A stretch of 64,000 nucleotides of DNA from Bacteroidota bacterium (GTDB taxonomy: Bacteria; Bacteroidota; Bacteroidia; Bacteroidales; JAAUTT01), in the NCBI GenBank assembly GCA_023429135.1, contig JAEYWD010000074.1:59968-123967 (forward strand). The letters are read 5' to 3'. The notes under the pieces were generated by a model that was not told the origin of the DNA, did no database searches, and was given only the letters and a program-made list of their open reading frames with translations. Every line of letters starts with the position of its first letter. Within the stretch, counting starts at the first letter, position 1. Shown piece after piece: positions 1 through 8,937 of the stretch. A program made the translations under genes and the position numbers.

Positions 1-1318
1 AAAAACCGGTTTGAGCCGTAAATTCAAGACTGTTGATAGGTCCATCGTAACCAACAACCTGCTGATCTTCTGTTTTTCCTGGCAGTCGGCCCATCCCTGC
101 ATAGGTATTGGCTGTAATTTTTGTACCATCGCCTAATACATATCCCGCCCATATATCAACAGGCTTACCCTTGAACTTTGTGCCAGGAAGAATAACAGTT
201 CCACCTAAACGAGCATCGCGTCCGGCAAAAATGTCGGTAAGATTGTTATAATACACATAGTCGGCACCATTGTTAATATTCAAAGGAGCAGCAGTATTAT
301 CAAGTTTTTCGAATGCCTGGACAAGATTCAGCGAAGGATTTAAACGTCCGCCCTCCAAATCCTCTGCACCCGACCATGGTTGATTTACCAGTGTAAATCC
401 GACAATCTTTCCTGATTTAAGCTTGTAATCTCTTACAAGAATAGCTTCGTTGTTATTATCCTCATCATAAAAAATAGCAGCAAAATTTTCCTGTAGGTCA
501 GGATTTTTCTGATAAAGAGAATATTTGCCTTCGGTGATTATTTCCTGGGCTGCTGCAAGGGCTTTTTGATAGTAGCCTTCGGCCCTGGCAGCAGGAATAC
601 CCACTTCGCCACCAGGTAAAGATACCTCGGGAGTAGTAACTCCGTAACGGGCTATGGAAGCCGCATAAAGGGCAGTTCTCGATTGCACAGCCAAAGCTGC
701 GGCTTTAGAAGCCCGCGATTTTTCGGAAGCTGAATTTGGTAAAATGTTTTTTACCGAATCTAATTCAGCAATTACAAAGTCGTAAATTTCGGACTCTTTT
801 GCACGCGCATGCCTTAAATAGGAAGGATCGCCACTGTAATTATATGTCATAACTTCCAGAATAAGCGGAACACCACCCATGCGTTTAACCTTTTCAAAGT
901 AGTTAACGGCTCTTAAAAAACGGGCTTCAGCAACCATGCGAACACGTTCGTTCTGATCGTCCATTTTGGTAGCTTTAGAACATTTGTCGATAAACATGTT
1001 CAATTCACGGATATAGCCATAGTCCCAGTCAGCCCAATCGCCATAACTAAAGTCGCCTATACGTGCACGGCCATAATCGCCAGCAGCCGAAGGAAAAGCC
1101 TCATCGAAGTTGGTAAATTCGTACCACTTGTCGGTTCTTTGATATTCATTATTCCGGTCGTATAAATCAACCAAAACGTTAAGAGCTACCGAAGCATTTG
1201 TCCAAACCTGATCTTCATTCAGAACATTCACAGGCTTACGGTTAAGAAATTCATCGTCGTTACAACTCCACACCAGGAGAGATAACATTAAGAAAAATAG
1301 TATATTATATTTTTTCAT
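1..1318 (-). CDS. SusD/RagB family nutrient-binding lipoprotein (3' end outside window)
   Basis: The reading frame is open from an ATG at 1316-1318 to the window edge, so about 439 residues are present and the C-terminus is missing. The N-terminus has a lysine start, a hydrophobic stretch and a lipobox ending LVWSC followed by acidic residues, the usual surface-export signal of SusD lipoproteins. The body has SusD features: an alanine-rich TPR segment (EARFLRAVNYFEKV) and the alternating hydrophobic and loop pattern of the RagB/SusD fold. It starts 11 bp after the stop of the SusC gene, so the two form one unit. SusD proteins cap the SusC barrel and bind a glycan or peptide; the substrate cannot be read from this sequence. 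Family assignment is firm. Confidence 0.93.
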   Translation of the reverse strand, partial: MKKYNILFFLMLSLLVWSCNDDEFLNRKPVNVLNEDQVWTNASVALNVLVDLYDRNNEYQRTDKWYEFTNFDEAFPSAAGDYGRARIGDFSYGDWADWDYGYIRELNMFIDKCSKATKMDDQNERVRMVAEARFLRAVNYFEKVKRMGGVPLILEVMTYNYSGDPSYLRHARAKESEIYDFVIAELDSVKNILPNSASEKSRASKAAALAVQSRTALYAASIARYGVTTPEVSLPGGEVGIPAARAEGYYQKALAAAQEIITEGKYSLYQKNPDLQENFAAIFYDEDNNNEAILVRDYKLKSGKIVGFTLVNQPWSGAEDLEGGRLNPSLNLVQAFEKLDNTAAPLNINNGADYVYYNNLTDIFAGRDARLGGTVILPGTKFKGKPVDIWAGYVLGDGTKITANTYAGMGRLPGKTEDQQVVGYDGPINSLEFTAQTGF

Positions 1319-1329
1319 ACATCAAATTA

Positions 1330-4300
1330 TTAAAAGGTAAGATTGATTCCCACGTTTACAAACCTGTTTTGCGGATATTGTAATCCGTTTTCGTCCATTA
1401 TTTCAGGCTCTACTCCTACTTTCTTTAAATTATCAAGTGAGAAAAGATTGTAACCATTGACATAAACACGGGTTTTTTCAATACCGATTTTTTGTGTTAA
1501 TAACTTGGGAATGGTATAACCAAGTTCTATGGTTCTTGCACGCAGGTACTTCACATTCGTAAGCCAGAAGGTTGAATTTCTGTAATTACTGTGTCCTCCG
1601 TCGTTCCAACGTAATGCAGGATATTTGCCCGAAACCCATTTACTGTTCAGGTCGAAAATATCTTCTCGGTGCCATCTGTCATTGTAAAGCTCGGCCATTA
1701 AGTTACCAGTATTCTGGAAGGCAACGCGCATTTCCCAGTTACGATTGTACGAATACATGGTACCACCTGAGAAGTCGGCTTTGAAGTCAAATCCCTTCCA
1801 TTCGCAAGAAAAGTTAAGACCATAGTTAACTGTAGGGTTCTTATCGCGGGCATAACCAATAGGACGAACGTCCTCACCGTTAATCATACCATCTTTATTA
1901 ACATCTTCATAAATAAAATCACCAGGCAACATGGTTCTGTTACCCTGACCATCGTTGTTAATTGGGTGATTATTTATTTCATCGAACGATTTAAACTGAC
2001 CAATTACATTATAACCCCAGTATGTTCCGGCCCAACGGTCTTCAATTGATGAATAATATCTGTTTAAAGAGCTGCTGAATCGTGGCTTGTAGGTTTCGAG
2101 ATTGCGAACACGGGCAAATCCAAAGTTACCGCCAACTACAAAACTAAAACTACCAACTGAGCCATTGTACTGAACCGAACCATCGCCACCAACAACTGCG
2201 TCGCTGTTAACATTTTCCTGGGGTAAGCCATATCCCAATTCCTGGGGAACAACAACATCGTACTTGTTACCTTTCAAGCCAGTGCGTTTACGGTAGAAAT
2301 AATCCACAGCACCACTGATTTTACCATTGAAAAGGCTGAAGTCTGCACCAATATCGGTGATTTTACTTGTAAACCAGCTTAAATTGGTAATGGGCTCTCC
2401 TTTATAGCGTGCTCCTTGCATGAGATTGTCATTGATAATATTGCGGGTAGTAGCATAATTATACCCGGGTAAATAATCGAAAGGTCCAATACCAATATCA
2501 TCATCCCCTAAAATACCATACGATGCACGGAATTTAAAATCGCTCAACACATTGGCAAGACCTGTAAACGATTTGAAGAAATTTTCTTCAGAAATACGCC
2601 ATCCGGCAGATATTGACGGGAAGAAACCCCAACGTTTATTCGAAATAAACTTCCAGGACGCATCTTCGCGAGCCGATAATTCAATATAGTATTTTCTTGC
2701 ATAATCGTAGTTAAACCGGCCAACATAGCCAATTCTGGCTTCTTCCGACTGACGGTCGTCGTAAGTATCCACATTATCAAAATAAAGTAAAGGTAACACG
2801 TTGGTTGAAGGTACAGCGTGAACCCATGTTTCCAGATCCTTCACTTCGATACGCTCAGCAACAAAAACAGCGCCTACATTATGCTTGCCAAAGGTATTCA
2901 GATACGTTAACTGGCCCTGATAAACATTTTCAAATTTCTTACGGGTTCCGCGTTCCCTCCATGGATTCATCATGGCAAAGGCCTTGTCGTAAGTCTTTTC
3001 AGTTTCGTTATAACGGTAGGTCTGATAGGTATATTCGTGACCATTCATTACCCTGTCGGCCAGATAGTACGAATATTTACCTGATACAGCAAGACCCTTT
3101 ACAGGAAGTTGATATTCGGCATTGAAATTAGCCTGGAAAACACGCCAGTTTTCAGTCCAGTAACCCGATTTATCTTTAGTAAACAATGCCCAGTTGGTAT
3201 CGTTATGACCAATATCGTTGATATAATCGGGATTATCATTTGCGAAAGGACGTTCAGTAGGACGGTTTCTGAAAAGTGCAAAACGTGGAGCCCAATAATC
3301 GTCACCGCCAGGAACACCAGGGTTATCGCGTGTTTCGATACGACCAGTAACCTGCATGCCAACTTTCAGGCTCTTGGATATTTTAGCATCAACGCTCGAG
3401 TTAATATTATAGCGTTCAAATGTAAACTGACGACCTAAAACCGAATTCTGGAATAAGCGGGTTCCGGAAAGATAGTAGTTAATTCTTTCGTTTCCACCCT
3501 GAGCATTGATATTGATAGAATTTAAAGGAGAATTAGGTTGAATAATAAAATCGTACCAGTCGAAGCTCTTATAACCGCTCTCTGTACCTGCTTTCCACCG
3601 TTCCAATTCGGAAGGAGTAATCTGCGTTGAACGAGCTAAAGAATTTAATTCAGCATCGGCCTTTCCTGTCATCCATTCGTAGGCATTTACAGTTTCAGGA
3701 AAACGGGACCAGTTTTGCCATCCTGTATAGGCATCGACATTAATAGTATTTTTAGAACCCACTTTACCACGTTTTGTGGTAACCAGAACAACACCATTTG
3801 CGCCACGCGATCCGTAAACCGAAGCTGAAGCATCTTTAAGTATTGAAATGCTTTCGATGTCGTTTGGAGAGATATTATTGAATGTTCCGGCATCCTTCTG
3901 AAAACCGTCAATTACAAATAAGGGAGCGCCCATGTTTCGGATCTGAACATTTGCACCCGAACCCGGGCGACCATCGGCCATACGAAAGCTTACACCAGCT
4001 AATTTACCTGCCAGCGCAGCACTCACAGTTGAAGCATGCACCCGGTCCATATCTTCGGAGGTAACACCTGATATCGCACCTGTTACCGATTCTTTTTTGC
4101 GAACACCATAACCAACAACCACTACTTCTTCGAGTGCTTTAATGTCTTCAACAAGCTTAACATCCACAACGGTCTGACCGGTTAATGTTATTGTTTCAGA
4201 AAGGTAACCTATGAACGAAAATGCTAATTGTGAACTTTGCGATGGAACTGCAATAGAATAATTACCATCAATATCGGTTACAGTACCCTGGGTAGTTCCG

Positions 4301-4752
4301 GGAATAGTTACACTAACTCCAACAAGAGGTTCACCTGTTTTTGAATCGGAGACTTTACCTGTAATTTGAATTACTTGCATGTTCTGCGATGGCGTTATGA
4401 CCACCACATTGTTTTCGAGAACTTTATAGGTAACGGTACCTTCGTTTAACATCATGGACAAAATATCGTTTATAGTTTTGCCTTGAGCTGTTAACGAAAC
4501 ACGTCTGTTCAGATCGGAAAAGTCGTCGCTGTAAAAAAAGCGAAAATCGCTTTGCTTCTCCAATAGCTTTAGAACCTCACGCACGGAGGTGTTTTTTACC
4601 GCTATATCAAGCTTTGCGCTTTGTGAATAAAGAGAAGCAGATACGTTGATAGTAGTAAGAAAAACAAGTAGATAGGATAGTCTCATAATAAGAAAGATTT
4701 TTCTGTAGCCTTTTAACTTGGACAAAAGATCTCCTTTACAAAATTTTTTCAT
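1330..4752 (-). CDS. SusC/RagA TonB-dependent transporter with N-terminal STN domain
   Basis: This is an outer-membrane TonB-linked importer of about 1140 residues. I place the start at the ATG at 4750-4752 (MKKFC) rather than at 4818, because a signal segment (MRLSYLLVFLTTINVSAS) follows it. Domains in order: an STN (secretin/TonB short) domain over roughly 45-120, a carboxypeptidase-D-like fold with GKVSDSKTGEPLVGVSV, a plug starting at VVVGYGVRKKESVTGAIS with the SusC motif GSRGANGVVLVTTK, and a large beta-barrel ending in an aromatic LTF. STN domains pass occupancy to FecR-type anti-sigma factors, and fecR and an ECF sigma gene lie directly upstream, so this is a transducer-type SusC. Substrate unknown. 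Confidence 0.95.
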   Translation of the reverse strand: MKKFCKGDLLSKLKGYRKIFLIMRLSYLLVFLTTINVSASLYSQSAKLDIAVKNTSVREVLKLLEKQSDFRFFYSDDFSDLNRRVSLTAQGKTINDILSMMLNEGTVTYKVLENNVVVITPSQNMQVIQITGKVSDSKTGEPLVGVSVTIPGTTQGTVTDIDGNYSIAVPSQSSQLAFSFIGYLSETITLTGQTVVDVKLVEDIKALEEVVVVGYGVRKKESVTGAISGVTSEDMDRVHASTVSAALAGKLAGVSFRMADGRPGSGANVQIRNMGAPLFVIDGFQKDAGTFNNISPNDIESISILKDASASVYGSRGANGVVLVTTKRGKVGSKNTINVDAYTGWQNWSRFPETVNAYEWMTGKADAELNSLARSTQITPSELERWKAGTESGYKSFDWYDFIIQPNSPLNSININAQGGNERINYYLSGTRLFQNSVLGRQFTFERYNINSSVDAKISKSLKVGMQVTGRIETRDNPGVPGGDDYWAPRFALFRNRPTERPFANDNPDYINDIGHNDTNWALFTKDKSGYWTENWRVFQANFNAEYQLPVKGLAVSGKYSYYLADRVMNGHEYTYQTYRYNETEKTYDKAFAMMNPWRERGTRKKFENVYQGQLTYLNTFGKHNVGAVFVAERIEVKDLETWVHAVPSTNVLPLLYFDNVDTYDDRQSEEARIGYVGRFNYDYARKYYIELSAREDASWKFISNKRWGFFPSISAGWRISEENFFKSFTGLANVLSDFKFRASYGILGDDDIGIGPFDYLPGYNYATTRNIINDNLMQGARYKGEPITNLSWFTSKITDIGADFSLFNGKISGAVDYFYRKRTGLKGNKYDVVVPQELGYGLPQENVNSDAVVGGDGSVQYNGSVGSFSFVVGGNFGFARVRNLETYKPRFSSSLNRYYSSIEDRWAGTYWGYNVIGQFKSFDEINNHPINNDGQGNRTMLPGDFIYEDVNKDGMINGEDVRPIGYARDKNPTVNYGLNFSCEWKGFDFKADFSGGTMYSYNRNWEMRVAFQNTGNLMAELYNDRWHREDIFDLNSKWVSGKYPALRWNDGGHSNYRNSTFWLTNVKYLRARTIELGYTIPKLLTQKIGIEKTRVYVNGYNLFSLDNLKKVGVEPEIMDENGLQYPQNRFVNVGINLTF

Positions 4753-4819
4753 AGTTTTGTATTGATTGATTAATAATAAAATGATATTCTGTGCAAGAGA
4801 ATATCGAAAAATTGTCAAT

Positions 4820-4847
4820 ATTGGGGTTAACGGGGGTTAATCCCAAT
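4820..4847. promoter_or_regulatory. Inverted repeat between fecR and the susC start
   Basis: An 11-base arm beginning ATTGGGGTTAA pairs with TTAATCCCAAT across a G-rich six-base loop, with 10 of 11 pairs standard. It lies in the leader between the fecR stop and the susC start. It could be an attenuator or operator acting on susC, or a weak terminator separating fecR from susC. Function is not shown. Confidence 0.4.
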
Positions 4848-4923
4848 TTTTTTAATACTGATTTGATTATGTGATCATAGGCGCTGTAGTGTTTTTAGTT
4901 AGACATTAGTTTGTGTAGAACAA

Positions 4924-6069
4924 TTATCTCTTTTCATAGGCCTGATTATAAGACCTTAATAAAACCGGGTCAACTTTAATTAGTATATTATTCTTATCAA
5001 TACTGTATTTAAAAGGCAGGGTGTATCGCATTAAATCCATGGCTTGTTCCACAGTTTCGTTCGTAAATGTACCTGAAAACCGGTATTTTTCCAGTTGATT
5101 TGTTTGAAACTCAATATTAACATTATACCGACGTTCCAGTAAGGTGGCCAGAGTTCCAAATTCCTCACTTTCAATTATCCATTTTTCATCCTTCCAAGAA
5201 GTATATAAATCGGTTTTTACATTTTGAGTTTGTAGGGCCGGGATGTCCTTTTGAACATCCAGAGCAATAATTGCTTCATCCTTATTATTTTTCCCAGCAA
5301 CAATCATAGACTTTTCATGATAGAAAAGTGAAGAGTCGTTGAATACCACAACCTTTTGGTTGGGTTTTAGGGTTATAACCGATTTCTCCTTACCACTTCC
5401 TTCTTTTTCGATATTAACTATGCCTTCAACTAATGTTGTCGTAACTTTTCTTTCTTCGGGATAAGCCTTTACATTAAAAGAGGTACCCAGAGCTTTAATA
5501 AACATTCCGTTTGCTGAGACAATAAAAGGGTGATCCTTATCGGATTTTACTTTGAAAAATGCCTCTCCAACAAGCTTTACTTCGCGGTTTTGGTTCGAAT
5601 TAATTTTATATGTTAACTCCGAACCTGCATTGAGCCAAACCCTGGATCCGTCGGGTAAATAAGCTACACTGCGGGAGCCTTTTGGTGCGAATATTTTAAC
5701 AATTTGTTCGGGTTGTGACGATCTATTAAATAAAAGATACGAAGCCAAACCTCCGCCTAAAAAAACCAAAATCAACACAGCAGCAACCTTTAACAAGTAC
5801 GAAAGTTTTATAGTTTTACCTTCGGTTGTACTTTCAGAAACAGGAACACTGATTCTGGAATAAAAATTATTCAGGGCTGCATTTTCATCAAATAATTCGG
5901 GTTGATTTATCTGAGAAGTAGCCATCCATGTATTTCTTACTTTATTAAATAATGCTTCATTCTCCGGATGAATCATTTTCCAATTTAAAAGAGCTCTGTT
6001 TTCTTCCAGGGAAGTTTCTCCTTTTAGAAACCTGATAATCAGATCGTAATTTTCCACATTACTATTCAT
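4924..6069 (-). CDS. FecR-family anti-sigma factor
   Basis: A 381-residue inner-membrane regulator. The cytoplasmic N-terminus (residues 1-85) has the helical FecR N domain (DLIIRFLKGETSLEENRALLNWK). A single transmembrane helix follows (VAAVLILVFLGGGLASYLLF), then the periplasmic FecR domain with PKGSRSVAYLPDGSRVWLNAGSELTY and GEAFFKV, and a C-terminal DUF4974/STN-like domain (FGTLATLLERRYNVNIEF). It holds the neighbouring ECF sigma factor until the STN-type SusC signals that substrate is bound. Order sigma, fecR, susC, susD on one strand is the classic arrangement in Bacteroidota. Length and layout are normal. Confidence 0.95.
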   Translation of the reverse strand: MNSNVENYDLIIRFLKGETSLEENRALLNWKMIHPENEALFNKVRNTWMATSQINQPELFDENAALNNFYSRISVPVSESTTEGKTIKLSYLLKVAAVLILVFLGGGLASYLLFNRSSQPEQIVKIFAPKGSRSVAYLPDGSRVWLNAGSELTYKINSNQNREVKLVGEAFFKVKSDKDHPFIVSANGMFIKALGTSFNVKAYPEERKVTTTLVEGIVNIEKEGSGKEKSVITLKPNQKVVVFNDSSLFYHEKSMIVAGKNNKDEAIIALDVQKDIPALQTQNVKTDLYTSWKDEKWIIESEEFGTLATLLERRYNVNIEFQTNQLEKYRFSGTFTNETVEQAMDLMRYTLPFKYSIDKNNILIKVDPVLLRSYNQAYEKR

Positions 6070-6140
6070 AGTTTCTGAATTCTATAATTAAGACACGGTT
6101 TTAGGCAGGTTGGACGTCAACCTTTATTATTTTTTTACAA

Positions 6141-6752
6141 TTATTTTAAATGCTGTTCCATTAGAAGCTTTAATTTTTCAATAGCCCTTAACATTTGAGA
6201 TTTAACGGTACTCACTGAAATATCCAGTTTTTGGGCTATTTGGCTATATGTAAGTTGCTGGTATCGAGCTAAATGAAAAATTTGCCGGCATTGGGGAGAA
6301 AGCTCTTCAATTGCCTGTTTTAATTCGGTTTCGATTTGTTGACTAATTATATCGTCGAGTATGTTTGCGGATGATTCAATATCCAAAATTTTCGACCTAA
6401 CGGAAAGGTCGTCAGTCGAGATTTCATTAATATTATTTATGTGATCACGGATATAATTCAATGTATGGTTATGAACCATCCGGTACAGGTATGATTTTAA
6501 TGAATACTTTACAGTAATATTATTCCGGTTGTTCCAGAGCTTGAGAAAAACATCCTGAACAATTTCTTCAGCGAAGGCTCTGTTCTTTAAAATATCATTT
6601 GCATAAACACAAAGAGGAGAATAGTAACTTTTAAACACAGAGTTAAAAGCTTTCAGATTCCCAGTTTGTATTTCTTCAAATTCAGTTAAGCCTACTAAAT
6701 TATCCACCTGAAGATCGTTTCGTTCGGGGTGTAAAAGTAGTATAATGCACAT
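6141..6752 (-). CDS. ECF RNA polymerase sigma factor, FecI-like
   Basis: About 203 residues if started at the ATG at 6750-6752; an upstream in-frame ATG at 6833 exists, but its extension looks like translated leader. Region 2 is seen in FNSVFKSYYSPLCVYANDILKNRAFAEEIVQDVFLKLW, and region 4 in LSPQCRQIFHLARYQQLTYSQIAQKLDISVSTVKSQM, the helix-turn-helix that reads the -35 element. It lies 71 bp before fecR and presumably directs transcription of the susC-susD genes that follow. The regulon could extend beyond the left edge of the window. Start choice is uncertain, family is not. Confidence 0.92.
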   Translation of the reverse strand: MCIILLLHPERNDLQVDNLVGLTEFEEIQTGNLKAFNSVFKSYYSPLCVYANDILKNRAFAEEIVQDVFLKLWNNRNNITVKYSLKSYLYRMVHNHTLNYIRDHINNINEISTDDLSVRSKILDIESSANILDDIISQQIETELKQAIEELSPQCRQIFHLARYQQLTYSQIAQKLDISVSTVKSQMLRAIEKLKLLMEQHLK

Positions 6753-7001
6753 AATAAAAAAAAGACCATCGGGTATGAAAAATAAATTTATAACATTCCT
6801 CAAGGAGGAATAAAAACCCAATTTTGCAGACACACTACAAATGCAGTAAAATTGATTTCACAATGATTTCAACATAATAAGAAACAGTGAAGAAGTTTTT
6901 CCACACGTGTTACCTTAATCTGATGCTGTAGGAGTATATATAACACATGTTTAGCCCTGGTACGGGGTTTGCGATCCTTAAATAAACTTAAAAGAAACGC
7001 T

Positions 7002-7139
7002 ATGGCACAAAAAGAAAATAACCCAAAAAGAGGAAAATCAAACAAACCTCAAACAAAGACTGATGTTGACAATCGTAAGGAAAAAGCATATGAATCGGGA
7101 GCCAGTCCGGGAAACAGGGCTCGGTCCAGCGAAAGATAA
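7002..7139 (+). CDS. Small basic hydrophilic protein (45 aa), unknown
   Basis: An ATG at 7002 opens a 45-codon frame starting MAQKENNPKRGKSN and ending NRARSSER, then TAA. The composition is almost entirely Lys, Arg, Asn, Gln, Ser, Gly and Glu, with no hydrophobic core, so the protein is probably disordered. It resembles in character the small protein encoded at 21963-22079, which also begins MAQ. It sits alone between the ECF sigma gene and tetR. I do not recognise a family. The coherent composition and the clean start and stop argue it is real, but this is not certain. Confidence 0.5.
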   Translation: MAQKENNPKRGKSNKPQTKTDVDNRKEKAYESGASPGNRARSSER

Positions 7140-7231
7140 TATTTTCTGTAGAATAATCCGGTGCAGCAATGTTTCCGGATTATCTTTTGAATAAAACTCA
7201 TAGTTAAGTGAAAATATCTTCCAAAAATTAT

Positions 7232-7239
7232 TACTTTTG
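7232..7239 (+). promoter_or_regulatory. Candidate -7 box of the tetR promoter
   Basis: TACTTTTG matches the Bacteroidota -7 consensus TAnnTTTG exactly and ends one base before the TetR operator at 7241. No clear -33 TTTG was found at standard spacing. The placement would put the transcription start inside the operator. Confidence 0.45.
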
Positions 7240-7240
7240 C

Positions 7241-7258
7241 ATACCGGTCGTTTAGTAT
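7241..7258. promoter_or_regulatory. TetR-family operator, upstream copy
   Basis: ATACCGGTCGTTTAGTAT is an imperfect palindrome lying 5 bp before the tetR start codon. It differs at only two positions from the copy at 7868-7885. Two such sites flanking a tetR gene next to an efflux locus strongly suggest autoregulation. Confidence 0.75.
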
Positions 7259-7263
7259 TTTTT

Positions 7264-7851
7264 ATGAGTGATACACGAGATTATATTATAGACAAAGCTT
7301 TTGACCTCTTTTTAGCAAGAAGTTACGAAGCTGTTTCAATAAGCGATATCAGCAACGCTATTGGTCTTACAAAAGGTGCCCTATACCATCATTTCACCAG
7401 TAAGGAGGAACTGTTTAAAGCTGTTATTGATAAACATCTGAGTATTGTTCCTATCGAATTCGATTTCGAAAACGGTTCGTTATACGATTTTAACGAGCAA
7501 TGCATTAAGCATGCGGAAGCAACCCTCCGTAAAATTATTATCGACGATAAGGAATTTGTTCCCATTAATTATGTATCGCTAATCACAGATAGCTTCAGGC
7601 ATTATAAAGGATTTGCTGAGGATAAAATCAACCTGATGAATAATGAGGCGCAAAAAACAAATCAGCTCCTGCAAAAGGCAGTCGAACGTGGTGAAATAAG
7701 AAATGACATTGATACGGAAACCATATCTATGATTTATGTTTCGAGCCTCGTGGGCTTAGCTGGCCCGTTTATCGAAAAAAATCCAATCAACAAAATGGTT
7801 GAATCACTTAGAAAACAATTATTTGAGTTATATAAACTTTTAAAGAAGTAA
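7264..7851 (+). CDS. TetR/AcrR-family transcriptional repressor
   Basis: About 195 residues starting at MSDTRDY (ATG at 7264); the longer frame from 7237 would run through the operator. The N-terminal DNA-binding domain shows the TetR pattern: DYIIDKAFDLFLARSYEAVSIS, then ISNAIGLTKGALYHHF and SKEELFKAVID. The C-terminal ligand-binding half is variable, as usual. It stands 53 bp before the efflux adaptor gene on the same strand and is flanked by matching operators, so it most likely represses itself and the pump and is released by a pump substrate. The inducer is unknown. Confidence 0.93.
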   Translation: MSDTRDYIIDKAFDLFLARSYEAVSISDISNAIGLTKGALYHHFTSKEELFKAVIDKHLSIVPIEFDFENGSLYDFNEQCIKHAEATLRKIIIDDKEFVPINYVSLITDSFRHYKGFAEDKINLMNNEAQKTNQLLQKAVERGEIRNDIDTETISMIYVSSLVGLAGPFIEKNPINKMVESLRKQLFELYKLLKK

Positions 7852-7867
7852 TTTTTTTAAACAAAAC

Positions 7868-7885
7868 ATACTGGTCGTTCAGTAT
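7868..7885. promoter_or_regulatory. TetR-family operator, downstream copy
   Basis: ATACTGGTCGTTCAGTAT has perfect 6-base outer arms (ATACTG and CAGTAT) and lies between tetR and the adaptor gene, 20 bp before its ATG. It is nearly identical to 7241-7258. It is the probable site for repression of the efflux genes. Confidence 0.75.
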
Positions 7886-7904
7886 TTAATCTAGTATAGT
7901 AGTT

Positions 7905-8936
7905 ATGAAGAGAGCTTTTTATCCCTTATTAATTGGTTTAATTCTTTATGGATGTAATAAAAATCAACAAAGTATTGAAAAACCGACAAGCACAAATGTT
8001 CCTGTTGTTACCCACGAAGTTAAATCGGAGGTTTGTGAAACGAATCTGCGGTATAGCGGTACCATTGAACCTTCGCAAACAATCCCTTTGAATTTTCAGG
8101 TTTCAGGAATAGTGGAGAAAGTTTATGTGGAAGCCGGGGATGAGGTGAAAAAAGGACAATTGCTGGCCTCAGTTGAGAAAGCAAATCCCAAAAGCATTTA
8201 CGATATGAACCTGGCAAAATATAATCAGGCGAAGGATGCTTATGACCGCTTAAAAACCGTTTACGAAAAAGGTAGTCTCCCCGAAATAAAATGGGTAGAA
8301 ATGGAAACCAATCTGGAACAGGCAAAATCGTCGCTTGAGGTTTCGAAAAACAACCTGGAGAACTGCGATATGAGGGCACCCGAAGCCGGAGTAATCGGTA
8401 GACGGAATATCGAGCCGGGCATGTCGGCTATTGGCCTATCCACTGCTCCCATTGAGCTGGTAAAAATCAGAACCGTGTATGTGAAAATATCGGTACCCGA
8501 AAATGAGATTGGTAAGATCCGTAAAGGTGATAAAGCCAAGTTTTTGGTATCAGCACTCAACAGCAAAACATTTGAGGGCTCACTAACCAACATTAGTCCC
8601 GTGGCCGATGCCATTTCGCGCACATACGAAGCAAAGATCAGCGTTCAGAATCCGAACCTGGAACTAAAACCAGGCATGGTGTGCGACGTAATGCTAAACA
8701 TCAAATCCCTGAAAGAGGCGGTTGTAATTCCTTACCAGAGCGTGAGCAAGGACAGCGATGGGAAAACCTATGTTTACCTGATTGACAAATCCACCAACCA
8801 GGCTAGAAAACAAATTGTTCAAACTGGCAATTATGTTGGAAACGACCTGGAAATCCTGGCCGGCATAACCCCGGGACAGCTTATTGTGAAGGAAGGCAAA
8901 GAAAAGTTATCGGATAAAAGGATAATCAGTTTTTAG
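7905..8936 (+). CDS. RND efflux periplasmic adaptor lipoprotein (MFP/HlyD family)
   Basis: A 343-residue membrane fusion protein. The N-terminus carries a type II signal with lipobox LYGC (Cys17), so the adaptor is probably lipid-anchored. Domains in order: barrel-sandwich/lipoyl half (GIVEKVYVEAGDEVKKGQLLASV), a short coiled-coil hairpin (about 95-150), the second lipoyl half (MRAPEAGVIGRRNIEPGMS), a beta-barrel (VYVKISVPENEIGKIRKGDKAKF) and a membrane-proximal domain. It bridges the inner-membrane pump and the outer channel. Its stop is one base before the start of the RND-TolC fusion gene, so they are co-transcribed and probably translationally coupled. TetR control is inferred from the upstream operator. 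Confidence 0.94.
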   Translation: MKRAFYPLLIGLILYGCNKNQQSIEKPTSTNVPVVTHEVKSEVCETNLRYSGTIEPSQTIPLNFQVSGIVEKVYVEAGDEVKKGQLLASVEKANPKSIYDMNLAKYNQAKDAYDRLKTVYEKGSLPEIKWVEMETNLEQAKSSLEVSKNNLENCDMRAPEAGVIGRRNIEPGMSAIGLSTAPIELVKIRTVYVKISVPENEIGKIRKGDKAKFLVSALNSKTFEGSLTNISPVADAISRTYEAKISVQNPNLELKPGMVCDVMLNIKSLKEAVVIPYQSVSKDSDGKTYVYLIDKSTNQARKQIVQTGNYVGNDLEILAGITPGQLIVKEGKEKLSDKRIISF

Positions 8937-8937
8937 A

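Noticed and set aside
3109..3438. Long frame antisense to the first susC
   Set aside because: Shadow of the transporter gene; no domain, no start context, and the opposite frame carries clear SusC sequence.
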